A stretch of 29,212 nt of DNA from UBA4132 sp037133675. Lineage in GTDB: Bacteria > Pseudomonadota > Gammaproteobacteria > Methylococcales > Methylomonadaceae. Position 1 is the stretch's first letter, and every line of letters starts with the position of its first letter. Below are positions 16,583 to 25,313 of this stretch, piece after piece. The position numbers and the translations under genes are program-made. Below the pieces are notes generated by a model. That model was not told the DNA's origin. It did not search any database and worked only from the letters and a program-made list of their open reading frames with translations. The stretch lies in contig JBAXNR010000049.1 in the NCBI GenBank assembly GCA_037133675.1, positions 1 to 29,212 of the forward strand, in the 5' to 3' direction.

Positions 16583-17752
16583 ATGCAAAACGCTATTCTT
16601 GTTCTTAATGCAGGGTCGTCCAGTCTAAAGTTTTCTGTTTTTGAGCTTCTTAGTGATAGTACCTTAAGTCAGAAAATCACAGGGCAAGTCGAAGGTATAG
16701 GCACTGCACCGCACCTTAAAGTAAAAGATAATAACGGGCAAACTCTCATCGATGTAAATTGGCAGCTCGCAGAAGTGGCTAATCATGTCCAAGCACTGCA
16801 ACACATTACTGATTTTTTACGCAACAATAGCAACCGCTTAGTCGGTGTGGGGCATCGTGTCGTACATGGTGGCCCTGATTATTCCTCGCCGCTACTTATT
16901 ACAGCAGAGGTGCTGGATAATCTTGATAGCATCACCCATTTAGCACCGCTACATAATCCCCATAACCTCGCAGCAATTCGTGCAATGCGGCAAGAATGCC
17001 CCGATTTGCCCCAAGTCGCCTGTTTCGATACCTCTTTTCATCGTCAACAAGACAAACTGGCAAAATTATTTGGTTTGCCCTACGAATACTACGAGCGTGG
17101 TGTGCAACGTTATGGTTTTCATGGGCTTTCCTACGAATATATTGCCTCAATATTGCCACCTGAAATTGCCGTAGGGCGAGTCATAGTCGCGCATATCGGC
17201 AGTGGTGCAAGCTTATGTGCCATTCATCATGGGCGTAGTGTCACCAGCACAATGGGGTTTACTGCCTTAGACGGTTTATTAATGGGAACGCGAGCGGGTA
17301 ATCTGGATGCAGGTGTTCTTCTTTATCTATTACAACAAGAAGGCTTAAGTCCTAAACAACTTGAAGTCCTGCTTTATAAACAATCAGGCTTATTAGGATT
17401 ATCAGGCATCAGTAACGATATGCGCGTATTGCTAGATAGCTCAGAACCGCGAGCGCGGTTAGCCATCGACTATTTTGTTTATCGTGTTAGCCGTGAAATA
17501 GGCTCATTAGCAGCGGCAATGGGAGGCGTAGATGCACTGGTATTCACCGCAGGTATTGGTGAAAATAGCCCCCAGATTCGACAACTTATTTGTCAACAAG
17601 CAACATGGCTAGGTGTAGATTTTGACCCAATCGCCAATGAATCGAATGCAGCTTGTATTAGCCATGCGCACAGCCGCGTGTCTGCTTGGGTACTGCCCAC
17701 CAATGAAGAGATGATGATTGCTCGTCATACTCAAACATTGCTGGGGCTTTAA
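16583..17752 (+). CDS. ackA: Acetate kinase
   Basis: Converts acetyl phosphate and ADP to acetate and ATP, and the reverse. The preferred start is ATG 16583, with AGAG upstream, giving 389 residues beginning MQNAILVLNAGSSSLKFSVF; an in-frame GTG exists at 16556. Signature elements are N9 and K16 in the first phosphate loop, GHRVVHGG, the catalytic aspartate in DTSFH, RYGFHGLSYEY, HIGSGASLCA, and TAGIGENS near the end. No phosphotransacetylase or phosphoketolase gene lies beside it, so the source of acetyl phosphate is not shown by context. It follows sspB by 42 bases and converges on the large envelope protein gene. Confidence 0.96.
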   Translation: MQNAILVLNAGSSSLKFSVFELLSDSTLSQKITGQVEGIGTAPHLKVKDNNGQTLIDVNWQLAEVANHVQALQHITDFLRNNSNRLVGVGHRVVHGGPDYSSPLLITAEVLDNLDSITHLAPLHNPHNLAAIRAMRQECPDLPQVACFDTSFHRQQDKLAKLFGLPYEYYERGVQRYGFHGLSYEYIASILPPEIAVGRVIVAHIGSGASLCAIHHGRSVTSTMGFTALDGLLMGTRAGNLDAGVLLYLLQQEGLSPKQLEVLLYKQSGLLGLSGISNDMRVLLDSSEPRARLAIDYFVYRVSREIGSLAAAMGGVDALVFTAGIGENSPQIRQLICQQATWLGVDFDPIANESNAACISHAHSRVSAWVLPTNEEMMIARHTQTLLGL

Positions 17753-17766
17753 TCCACTGTAATGCT

Positions 17767-17791
17767 GGAATGCAATTTTTGCTTGCACTCC
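17767..17791. terminator. Weak hairpin between convergent ackA and the 1411-residue protein gene
   Basis: GGAATGCAA (17767-17775) and TTGCACTCC (17783-17791) pair at eight of nine positions around the loop TTTTTGC. It sits in the 45-base gap between two converging stop codons. The U-tract is poor on both sides, so its role as a shared terminator is only inferred. Confidence 0.4.
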
Positions 17792-17797
17792 AAAATA

Positions 17798-20700
17798 TCA
17801 AACTTTTGATTCTTCCTGCTCAACTACCTCGGTTTTCTTTTCAAGCATGATTTTCTTACGCCATAAGCCGTTACTGGAAAAACATCCCCATCCCCATTTT
17901 AACCAGTTAATTAAAGCACTGGCTAACCACAATGCCCACGCTAACATCAATAATTGATAGACGATTAACGGCAAGGAAATCACAGTAGAGGAAGGCAGCG
18001 TCGATGCACTACGGTCTTGATACCAATTTAATACCGTAGCAGAAGAATGATTGCCTGTTACCTGCATATCAGGTGAACCCAATAAACCTTGAGCAACCGC
18101 TGAAAATAACACCCCCAAGGATACCAGCGTCAATAAACCGATGCTGATTTGTAGCAGATTAAAATAGCGAATTTGTTCGCTGGATTGATTTGTTCGCCAA
18201 CCTAATACGATTAACCAGCCCACTACAATGCCTGCCGCTGCCATTGGAACTTGACTTAATCCAACTAGCAATAAAAACCACTGCCAGTTTTTTAGTGGTG
18301 TTAGGGTAATTTTACCTAGCCCCAGTGCCACGATAATAAGCACAATCAATAATCCCCAAAATAAAATAATTGGGCCGAATTGTGGACCAAAAGCAAACAG
18401 TACCCAGCGGTCTTTTCCTAAATTAGCAGTTAGATTGCTATTAACACTGTCTTGACCTAAATCAACCTCCGACATGTGCATGATCGGACTAATGACGGTA
18501 TGCGGTTCTTGCCAGCTGATAGAAACATCTTGTTTACCTGGATTAATGGGTAAAGTAAGCTTTCTACCCTCTAGTCGTAGCGGTTGCGTCCGTCCATTAA
18601 TAGCAACAGATAGCAGCAGTGATCCTTCAGGTAAGGTCAACGTATGTTGCATACCCTGAGAACTTCTCAGACTGGCGTTTAATACCGCAAGTCTTTCCGA
18701 ACCTTGGGTAATTTGTAAGCGACTACTGTCAATTGTTAGTGTTTTTCCTACCACTGATTCAGGACGGGTGACAGCTAAACTGACGGTTTCATTCGCCCAA
18801 GGATGCCATTCGGGTAGCCATTGCCCTTCACTATTCAAATGAATCATGGAAAGTCCTGTCGATTCGATATGCCACACAGGGCTTACATCAACTTTCCATA
18901 CTTCAATCCATTGATTGGTGTCAGGGGCGATTAAGTCTATTTTGTCGGCTTTTTCTAGTTTTGACTCCCATTGCATGGTGGTTTGCTGCGCCGCCATATT
19001 AACTTCAACTTTATTATCTTTAACCCGAATACCCGCACTGGTGACGGATTCACCTGTTAGCAACGGCACGGTTAATACTACCGCCGAATCAGCGGGTGAA
19101 ATGCGGGTAATTTGGGTAATAACCCGCCAATCTAAACCCAGTTGCAATGTCCGTTCCACGCGCACAAAGGGTTTTAATGCGACTGGTTCAATAGGTTTGG
19201 TTTTGTCTTGTTGGCTTTGCTGCTGAATACGGCTAAATTGTAATTGGTCGTCTGCCCATCCGTTTTCTTCCAAGCCAACCACTTCCCAATCTGTTTTTTC
19301 AACCACGACATAGTTGGGTTTTAGTGGTAAAGGCAGGGTGAATTTACTCAATAACGGCGTGATGCCGCGTAGTATGACTTCATGTTCACCTTGTTTGAGA
19401 TTAATCCACAGCCCATTATTTGTTCGATACAAGGCTTGTGAAGCTTTGCCATTATCTAGCACTTGATTAGGAAACCACTGTTCATATTGTGCGGGTAACG
19501 GCAAAACCACCGATTCTTGGGCGTGAATTTGCAAGGTGATTTGTACCTCTTTATCATTAATCAGCATTTTCATTTGCTGAATATGGGCGCAAGCGGGTAA
19601 ACAATCAGGCACAACTTCTTGCTGTAGTTTTTCTTGTAATTGCTTCAACAACGCATCATCAGGAAGTTCATCTGCATAGACTTTTTGCGTGGGAGTGCAT
19701 AACAACGGCAATATCAGCAAGCACAATAATAACGGAGTTGCTTTGCCACCGAAGCTCCATTTATTGATGAAAGGCGGTAGGATTTTTTCCGCGCTACCAA
19801 ACAGTAATACTGACAATAAAGCGACTAAAATTACCCGCAAAAAATTTAACAGCATGGTCAACATAGGGGATAAATACCATAAACTGAGTTGTTGTTCGGC
19901 ATTCACAGAACCATTCCACGATAAATAAACTTTATGCCATTGCCATTGTGGTAAACCTGGCCCTGTTTGTATATTAGCTTTGGGATCAACGCGGGCAAAA
20001 TCGACAGATTTTTTACTGGTATAGCTTTGATTATAAGCATTGTCTTGTTGTTGGGGGGCTTCTTCTTTAGGTTTGCTTAGTTTACGCAAAGAAGGTGCTT
20101 TCATTTCAAGAGCTTGATTATTAGACTCTGTTCTCTTCTCATAGTCTGCCTCTGGTTCTATGCTATCAGCGGCAACAGGTGGCGAGGGTGAAGGATTCGC
20201 TAATTCAGCTTGCATAACAACGGGGGCGGAAGCGGGCATAGCATTCATATAGCCAGAACCACCAACTACGTTAGAATCTGGGTATATATCCTGCCAAGGT
20301 CTTTCCAATTGCGGATAAATGCCAATGCGGACTTGATCAACCATAAACGGTAATGTGATAAACACCAACGCCAGCCAGCTACCACGACGATACCAGTGAG
20401 CAAACTTAAAAAACTTACCTTGCGGCAAGACGCTAAGCAACGCAGTAGCTGCTAAAATATGTAGCCATATAAACTGTGGCGCGTCTGCTTCATGCCAGAT
20501 AATCGCTAGCGTGATTAAGGCAAGACCACCCCAATAACGATTCCACAAGTGACCAATTATCAGTGAGGTAATTAACACCACAAATAAATCCATCAATGTC
20601 CAACGTGAAATCCAACTATCAGGAACATTATCCACCCCCGTTGCGGCTAATAATCGCCAACCTGGAGGTAAATTAAGTTCGGCATTAACGTGGTGAAATG

Positions 20701-22033
20701 TTTGTTCCCATCCGACCGCATTCATGAGGGCGATATTGCCATCGATACGACTGTCCGCATCCAGCATCAACGCGCCACCTCGTACTTCAACGCCTTTTTT
20801 ATCGGTGCCAGTTTGCTGAGTAATTAACTGACTATTACCATCTAACGTTAATCTGCCCAACTGGGTTTCTGGCAAGGCATTGAGTCGCCAACCACTGGTC
20901 ATTTTGCCCGTGATATGGTCATTAATGGTATAACCTGCCCCATCAAAATCTAACCATAATTTTCGATTCAAGGTAAGTTTATTGGGTTCAGGCTCAGGAT
21001 CACCACGCCGAATTACCTTAAAACTCATGGTATCAGTGGGATTCATTTTGTAAGCGGGTAGATTGCGCCAGTCATTAGGCAACGTGGTTTGACTTGCATC
21101 AATGGTGCTTAATGAGGCAATTTCGACAACTCGCAATTCTGGACGTGCATCAAATACCCAGATTTCAGACTTATCGCTATCTTCGGGTAGTGTCTCTTTG
21201 GACGGCAACACCAGTTGTTCCCTGTCTTTGTCACTACGCGCCATAATATCTATTTGCCAACGACCAGGTTTTAGCTGCACAATTAACTGCCCATCGTCCA
21301 GTCTTGCTGGTAAAGGGCTTTGCAACTGCAACGGAATAAAATCAGCTAATAACGCACCTGTTATTTTTTCCTCGCGCTGCACACCTGACACCTCAATATC
21401 CAAATGCGTCAACACTTGCAATGGCACGTCATCAATGATTTTTCTAAATACTTGTACATCAACGGAGTTTTGTACGTTTTCAGGTTTAACTTGCCCCCGC
21501 TCACTGTCTTTTAGCCAGAGTTGCCCCTCTCTAATGGTGGGAGCGTGAATAGTTTGCCCATTCATTTGCAGACTAATTAGCCCTGCGTCATCTGGTAGGG
21601 TTAAATTATCAGGAACAGACTCCCATAAAAACTCCCCTTTAATCTCATAAATTCCTGTACTTAGCTTAATTGCAGGTCTGCCGTCTTTATCCATCACCAA
21701 AGCTGTTTTACCATTTACAGTCACTGCCAATGGCCAATGCTTGTCGTCACCGAGTAAATAAACCCAGTCATCATCTTTATAGACTTGCCAACTGCCCGTA
21801 AAACTACCTTTGTTTGCCTCTAAGTTTACGTTTAACTCAGTAGCCCACTCACAACGTTTTTCTTCAAAACTATTATACAAAAAAGGACAACCGCGTTCTG
21901 GATAGTCTTGCATTACCCAGCTAATCCACGGCTTAAGCGATTCAGGCACTTTATCAGGTGCCAGAGGTTTAGCCTGAACAAAGGCAGTAAAAAACAAACT
22001 GCTGAGCAGTAACCACCAACACATTCGATTCAT
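17798..22033 (-). CDS. Large envelope protein of unknown function with two tandem modules
   Basis: A 1411-residue predicted inner-membrane/periplasmic protein that I cannot assign to a characterised family. A signal peptide (1-21, cleavage after VQA) is followed by C49 and C61, then a long beta-strand-rich part to about 475, then four membrane segments (about 481-498, 500-514, 520-537, 551-567). A Pro/Ser/Gln-rich linker (about 600-690) follows. Membrane segments at about 719-745 and 764-782 end in VYADE like a second signal peptide. Then come C811/C815, a second beta-rich part to about 1215, and a final bundle (about 1220-1240, 1250-1278, 1291-1315, 1350-1375). The halves appear homologous: LPETQLGRLTLDG near 388 lines up with LPEGSLLLSVAING near 1134, and the Gly/Leu-rich stretch near 118-158 with that near 872-915. 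No catalytic motif is seen. An AGGAG ribosome site stands six bases before the ATG. The gene is monocistronic. Confidence 0.85.
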   Translation of the reverse strand: MNRMCWWLLLSSLFFTAFVQAKPLAPDKVPESLKPWISWVMQDYPERGCPFLYNSFEEKRCEWATELNVNLEANKGSFTGSWQVYKDDDWVYLLGDDKHWPLAVTVNGKTALVMDKDGRPAIKLSTGIYEIKGEFLWESVPDNLTLPDDAGLISLQMNGQTIHAPTIREGQLWLKDSERGQVKPENVQNSVDVQVFRKIIDDVPLQVLTHLDIEVSGVQREEKITGALLADFIPLQLQSPLPARLDDGQLIVQLKPGRWQIDIMARSDKDREQLVLPSKETLPEDSDKSEIWVFDARPELRVVEIASLSTIDASQTTLPNDWRNLPAYKMNPTDTMSFKVIRRGDPEPEPNKLTLNRKLWLDFDGAGYTINDHITGKMTSGWRLNALPETQLGRLTLDGNSQLITQQTGTDKKGVEVRGGALMLDADSRIDGNIALMNAVGWEQTFHHVNAELNLPPGWRLLAATGVDNVPDSWISRWTLMDLFVVLITSLIIGHLWNRYWGGLALITLAIIWHEADAPQFIWLHILAATALLSVLPQGKFFKFAHWYRRGSWLALVFITLPFMVDQVRIGIYPQLERPWQDIYPDSNVVGGSGYMNAMPASAPVVMQAELANPSPSPPVAADSIEPEADYEKRTESNNQALEMKAPSLRKLSKPKEEAPQQQDNAYNQSYTSKKSVDFARVDPKANIQTGPGLPQWQWHKVYLSWNGSVNAEQQLSLWYLSPMLTMLLNFLRVILVALLSVLLFGSAEKILPPFINKWSFGGKATPLLLCLLILPLLCTPTQKVYADELPDDALLKQLQEKLQQEVVPDCLPACAHIQQMKMLINDKEVQITLQIHAQESVVLPLPAQYEQWFPNQVLDNGKASQALYRTNNGLWINLKQGEHEVILRGITPLLSKFTLPLPLKPNYVVVEKTDWEVVGLEENGWADDQLQFSRIQQQSQQDKTKPIEPVALKPFVRVERTLQLGLDWRVITQITRISPADSAVVLTVPLLTGESVTSAGIRVKDNKVEVNMAAQQTTMQWESKLEKADKIDLIAPDTNQWIEVWKVDVSPVWHIESTGLSMIHLNSEGQWLPEWHPWANETVSLAVTRPESVVGKTLTIDSSRLQITQGSERLAVLNASLRSSQGMQHTLTLPEGSLLLSVAINGRTQPLRLEGRKLTLPINPGKQDVSISWQEPHTVISPIMHMSEVDLGQDSVNSNLTANLGKDRWVLFAFGPQFGPIILFWGLLIVLIIVALGLGKITLTPLKNWQWFLLLVGLSQVPMAAAGIVVGWLIVLGWRTNQSSEQIRYFNLLQISIGLLTLVSLGVLFSAVAQGLLGSPDMQVTGNHSSATVLNWYQDRSASTLPSSTVISLPLIVYQLLMLAWALWLASALINWLKWGWGCFSSNGLWRKKIMLEKKTEVVEQEESKV

Positions 22034-22180
22034 GACAGACTCCTGATAAACAAAAAGCGATTATAGGCATAGATTATGGCAGAATTAACATCAATAACTA
22101 AGCATTCAATTTTAAGTTAATGACGCTTATTTTAATGGTCACGCATGATAGAATGAAAGTTTTGTTACAGAAAAAATATC

Positions 22181-23128
22181 ATGCGTTTACTTAGAGGCTT
22201 GTCCGATTTAGAACCCTTTCAAAACGGTTGCGTAATGACCATCGGTAATTTTGATGGCGTACATTTAGGGCATCGATCCGTTATTGAAAAACTGGCAGAA
22301 CGTGGCAAAACCCTCAATTTGCCTGTCGTCGCTATGACCTTTGAGCCGCAACCTTTAGAATATTTTTTAGCGAGTAATTCTCCACCCAGATTAATGCGCT
22401 TGCGTGAAAAAGTAATTCAATTTACCCAACTACCTGTCGATAATTTATTGATTATGCAATTTAATCGCTATTTTGCCAACTGTGATGCCGAACAGTTTGT
22501 TGACGATATTCTAGTCAACAAACTAAATGTTAAACATCTGGTTATCGGCGATGATTTTCATTTTGGCAAAGCGCGGCGTGGTAACTTCGCCTTATTAAAA
22601 GAAAAAGGCGAACAGCACGGCTTTAGCGTTGAAGGCACAGTGTCTTGTTATGTCGAAGGGCGGCGCGTCAGTAGCACCATTATCAGAGATGCCTTATGTG
22701 CGGGTAACGTAGCACAAGCCGAATGTTGGTTAGGACATAGTTATTCAATCTGTGGGCGAGTAACGCATGGAGATAAACGCGGAAGAACGCTAGGTTATCC
22801 AACCGCCAATATCAAAATGTTTAGAAAAAACACCCCCATTAGTGGCGTGTTTGCTGTCACCATCACAGGCATTGATGGGTTTGAATTAACAGGTGTAGCC
22901 AATGTCGGCACGCGCCCAACCGTTGACGGTAGCTCCCAATTAGTGTTAGAAACTAATCTATTTGATTTTAATCAAGACATTTACGGGCGATACATCGAAG
23001 TGCATTTCAAACAAAAAATTCGTGATGAAATGCAGTTTAGCTCCATCGCCCAGCTACAAGCACAAATCGAACAAGATGCTGCGGTAACCAAACATTTTTT
23101 CGCCAATCAAAGCACACAACCATGTTAG
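22181..23128 (+). CDS. ribF: Bifunctional riboflavin kinase / FAD synthetase
   Basis: Makes FMN from riboflavin and then FAD from FMN, using ATP, in the cytoplasm. The 315-residue length matches E. coli RibF (313). The N-terminal nucleotidyltransferase domain has GNFDGVHLGH at 22-31 and the SSTIIR motif at 164-169. The C-terminal kinase domain has GYPTAN at 205-210, with the PTxN magnesium/ATP site and the catalytic glutamate E257 in LETN. In many proteobacteria ribF lies between murJ and ileS. Here it is instead paired with gloB, whose ATG lies inside its last seven bases. The start has no clear ribosome site. Confidence 0.96.
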   Translation: MRLLRGLSDLEPFQNGCVMTIGNFDGVHLGHRSVIEKLAERGKTLNLPVVAMTFEPQPLEYFLASNSPPRLMRLREKVIQFTQLPVDNLLIMQFNRYFANCDAEQFVDDILVNKLNVKHLVIGDDFHFGKARRGNFALLKEKGEQHGFSVEGTVSCYVEGRRVSSTIIRDALCAGNVAQAECWLGHSYSICGRVTHGDKRGRTLGYPTANIKMFRKNTPISGVFAVTITGIDGFELTGVANVGTRPTVDGSSQLVLETNLFDFNQDIYGRYIEVHFKQKIRDEMQFSSIAQLQAQIEQDAAVTKHFFANQSTQPC

Positions 23129-23880
23129 ACATTATTCAAATTCCGGTCTTAACTGACAACTACATCTATCTGCTACACGATTCCGACTCAGGCGAAACCG
23201 CCGTGGTAGATCCCGCAGTCGCTGAACCAGTGTTAGCCGTGTTAAAGCAAAAAGGCTGGCAACTCACCTACATCCTCAACACCCATCATCACAGCGATCA
23301 TGTCGGTGGTAATGTGGAATTAAAGCGACAAACAGGCTGCCAAATTATTGCCTCAGAATTTGATAAACACCGAATTCCCAATCTTGACCGAGGTGTAAAA
23401 GAACACGATGTCATTAACCTAGGCACGCATTCTGCCCAAGTAATAGCAACAGCAGGGCATACCAACGGGCATATCGTCTATTATTTTGCTGAAGATAACG
23501 CGCTATTTTGTGGTGACACCCTGTTTGTCATGGGCTGTGGACGCTTGTTTGAAGGCAGTGCCGCCGAGCTATGGCAATCACTACAAAAATTAAAAGCCCT
23601 GCCCTCAAAAACCCGCGTGTATTGCGCCCACGAATACACTCAGGCTAATGGTCGCTTTGCCTTAACGGTTGAACCCGATAACATCGCTTTGCAAGAAAAA
23701 ATGATTCATATCAATAAATTACGCGCAAACGGTTTGCCAACCGTACCCTCCACCATCGGCGAAGAACTTGCCACCAACCCTTTTTTAAGAGACCTCAGTT
23801 CAACATTACAAGCCAAGTTTAAAGGTATTGCCCCTGTTGAACTGTTTGCCAAATTACGGCGATTGAAAGATAGTTTTTAA
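23122..23880 (+). CDS. gloB: Hydroxyacylglutathione hydrolase (glyoxalase II)
   Basis: Hydrolyses S-lactoylglutathione to lactate and glutathione, the second step of methylglyoxal detoxification. The 252-residue product is a metallo-beta-lactamase-fold enzyme of the usual length. The metal motif THHHSDH is at 54-60, followed by GHTNGHIVYYF, FCGDTLFVMGCGRLFEG and the CAHEYT metal histidine. The C-terminal helical glutathione-binding part ends in FAKLRRLKD, typical of GloB. It overlaps ribF by seven bases. Its TAA stop touches the original stop of the convergent Uma2-family gene at 23881 with no spacer. Confidence 0.96.
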   Translation: MLDIIQIPVLTDNYIYLLHDSDSGETAVVDPAVAEPVLAVLKQKGWQLTYILNTHHHSDHVGGNVELKRQTGCQIIASEFDKHRIPNLDRGVKEHDVINLGTHSAQVIATAGHTNGHIVYYFAEDNALFCGDTLFVMGCGRLFEGSAAELWQSLQKLKALPSKTRVYCAHEYTQANGRFALTVEPDNIALQEKMIHINKLRANGLPTVPSTIGEELATNPFLRDLSSTLQAKFKGIAPVELFAKLRRLKDSF

Positions 23881-24446
23881 TTACTCGTTTAAAACACCCG
23901 CATAAATGTCAGCCATACTCAGTGAATAATCAACACAGGAAAACTGCACACTATCGCCTTTTTCATATACGGTGTGTGCCATAGTTCCGTTTCATTAAGG
24001 CGGTGGTATCGTTCAACGCGATAAGTATTTTGCGCAATCAGGCAGTATTCACGCACACTGGGAATACTTTGATAAGCGATTAACTTTTCTCGTCTATCGA
24101 TAGTGGCAGTGGATTTTGATAATATTTCAATGATTAAACACGGCTGCGTTAAAAAATACTCGTTGGTTTCTTCACGATTGCAACCCAGCATTAAATCAGG
24201 GTAATAATAACTACGACGGTGAGCAATTTTGAGTTTTACGTCACTCATATACACATCACACGCTGTGCCTTTAACGTATTGATGCAACGCAGAACCTATA
24301 TTCATGGCTATTTTATTATGCGACCTTGAACCACCTGCCATTGCATAGATAGTGCCTTCAACATATTCATGACGGATTTTGCTAACCTTCTCCATTTCCA
24401 GATAATCGTCTTCGCTAAGTAGCGGTTTAACTTGTTTAGCTAACAT
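23881..24446 (-). pseudogene. Uma2-family (DUF820) PD-(D/E)XK nuclease gene with a frameshift near its 3' end
   Basis: The intact part encodes a Uma2-type protein: HEYVEG at 26-31, D84 in YYPDLML, and the E107-x-L...K pair in CLIIEILSKST, all of the restriction-endonuclease-like core. The continuous frame ends at 23919 (175 residues) with an unrelated tail, MKKAIVCSFP. Another minus frame downstream of TGGCACACACC encodes VYEKGDSVQF and then DYSLSMADIYAGVLNE, ending at 23881-23883, which is the normal Uma2 C-terminus. Removing two bases of the CACACA run (plus strand GTGTGTG within 23971-23980) or adding one would restore a protein of about 186 residues. The catalytic core is intact, so activity may survive. 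Uma2 functions are largely unknown. A sequencing or assembly error is the alternative to a true pseudogene. Confidence 0.82.
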
Positions 24447-24569
24447 GATTTTGTTCTCTTAATGTGTTGCGATTGTATGCAGAGGTAAGGCTACCTGCAT
24501 GGCAATAAAGTTTTCGTCCTCCATTGCCACTGAGTTTTTGATGATGCTTAGGTGATGGCATGGTGTAAT

Positions 24570-25313
24570 TTAGGTACTACAAACTTCATTCAGAACATTA
24601 TTCAATTGTTCCTTAAACGCATTAAAACTAGGCATAGCGGAGGCGCGGGTAATATCAAAAGGATTTTCTTCTAACCATTCGCATAACGCGGTTGCAGACT
24701 TGTGTTTGCCGAATATGGTATCTAACTGACTTTTTGCAGACTTGGGAGAATCATCGTTTCCAGACAAATCTTCAAGCTCACTACAGTGTTGGTAGGGCTG
24801 TTTTTTTGCTGCACAAATTAGCCAAGCCTCTGATTTCGGTTTTGGTAACATTGGAACTCCTCTGCTAAATCTCGCTCTCTTGAAACCATCAATCATAGAT
24901 TTCCATTTTGAATCCCAAAGTCCTGATTTAGCAGAACGAGAACCATCACAATCGTGAAATAGGATAGCTACCACTTTATCACCGCATGATACTTCCTTTT
25001 CAAGTGCAGTTTCCCCTATCATCCATGCGTTCGTATAGAAGTATCCTGTCTCTTGTTCACGTTTTTTACCGACTAAGGATACTTTTCGATTTTCATTTTT
25101 TCGCTGTTCTTCACGGTCTTCCAAAGCTGATTCACTAATATATTGAAACGCCTCAGGTATTATTCTCAATGAATAACCTAATCGTTGTTCGAGCATTTGG
25201 TCTACCAATACAGCCATAGGTCCAAGTTGATAATCATCACCAGAACAAATACCTTGCGCATTTTTACATTGACCTAAATCAGATTTACCTTCTCCGCTTA
25301 GAATGACAATCAT
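24570..25313 (-). CDS. TOPRIM-like (DUF4276-like) putative nuclease, partner of an AAA ATPase
   Basis: A 247-residue soluble protein. It opens with a short strand ending in a conserved glutamate, VILSGEGKSD (E8), has FHDCDGSR at 119-126 (D121 and D123, a DxD after a hydrophobic strand) and then PKPKSEAWLI at 158-167. The order Glu ... DxD ... is the metal-binding plan of TOPRIM folds, and the overall look is that of DUF4276 proteins. Its start overlaps the stop of the ATPase gene by four bases (ATGA). ATPase plus TOPRIM pairs occur in OLD-type nucleases, where they are fused, and in PARIS (AriA/AriB), which act against phages. A defence role is therefore inferred. No membrane segment or export signal is seen. 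Confidence 0.72.
   Translation of the reverse strand: MIVILSGEGKSDLGQCKNAQGICSGDDYQLGPMAVLVDQMLEQRLGYSLRIIPEAFQYISESALEDREEQRKNENRKVSLVGKKREQETGYFYTNAWMIGETALEKEVSCGDKVVAILFHDCDGSRSAKSGLWDSKWKSMIDGFKRARFSRGVPMLPKPKSEAWLICAAKKQPYQHCSELEDLSGNDDSPKSAKSQLDTIFGKHKSATALCEWLEENPFDITRASAMPSFNAFKEQLNNVLNEVCST

Noticed and set aside
24477..24500. Hairpin ATGCAGAGGTA / TACCTGCAT between the TOPRIM-like and Uma2 genes
   Set aside because: It has a two-base bulge and no T-tract on either strand, so it is too weak to call a terminator.
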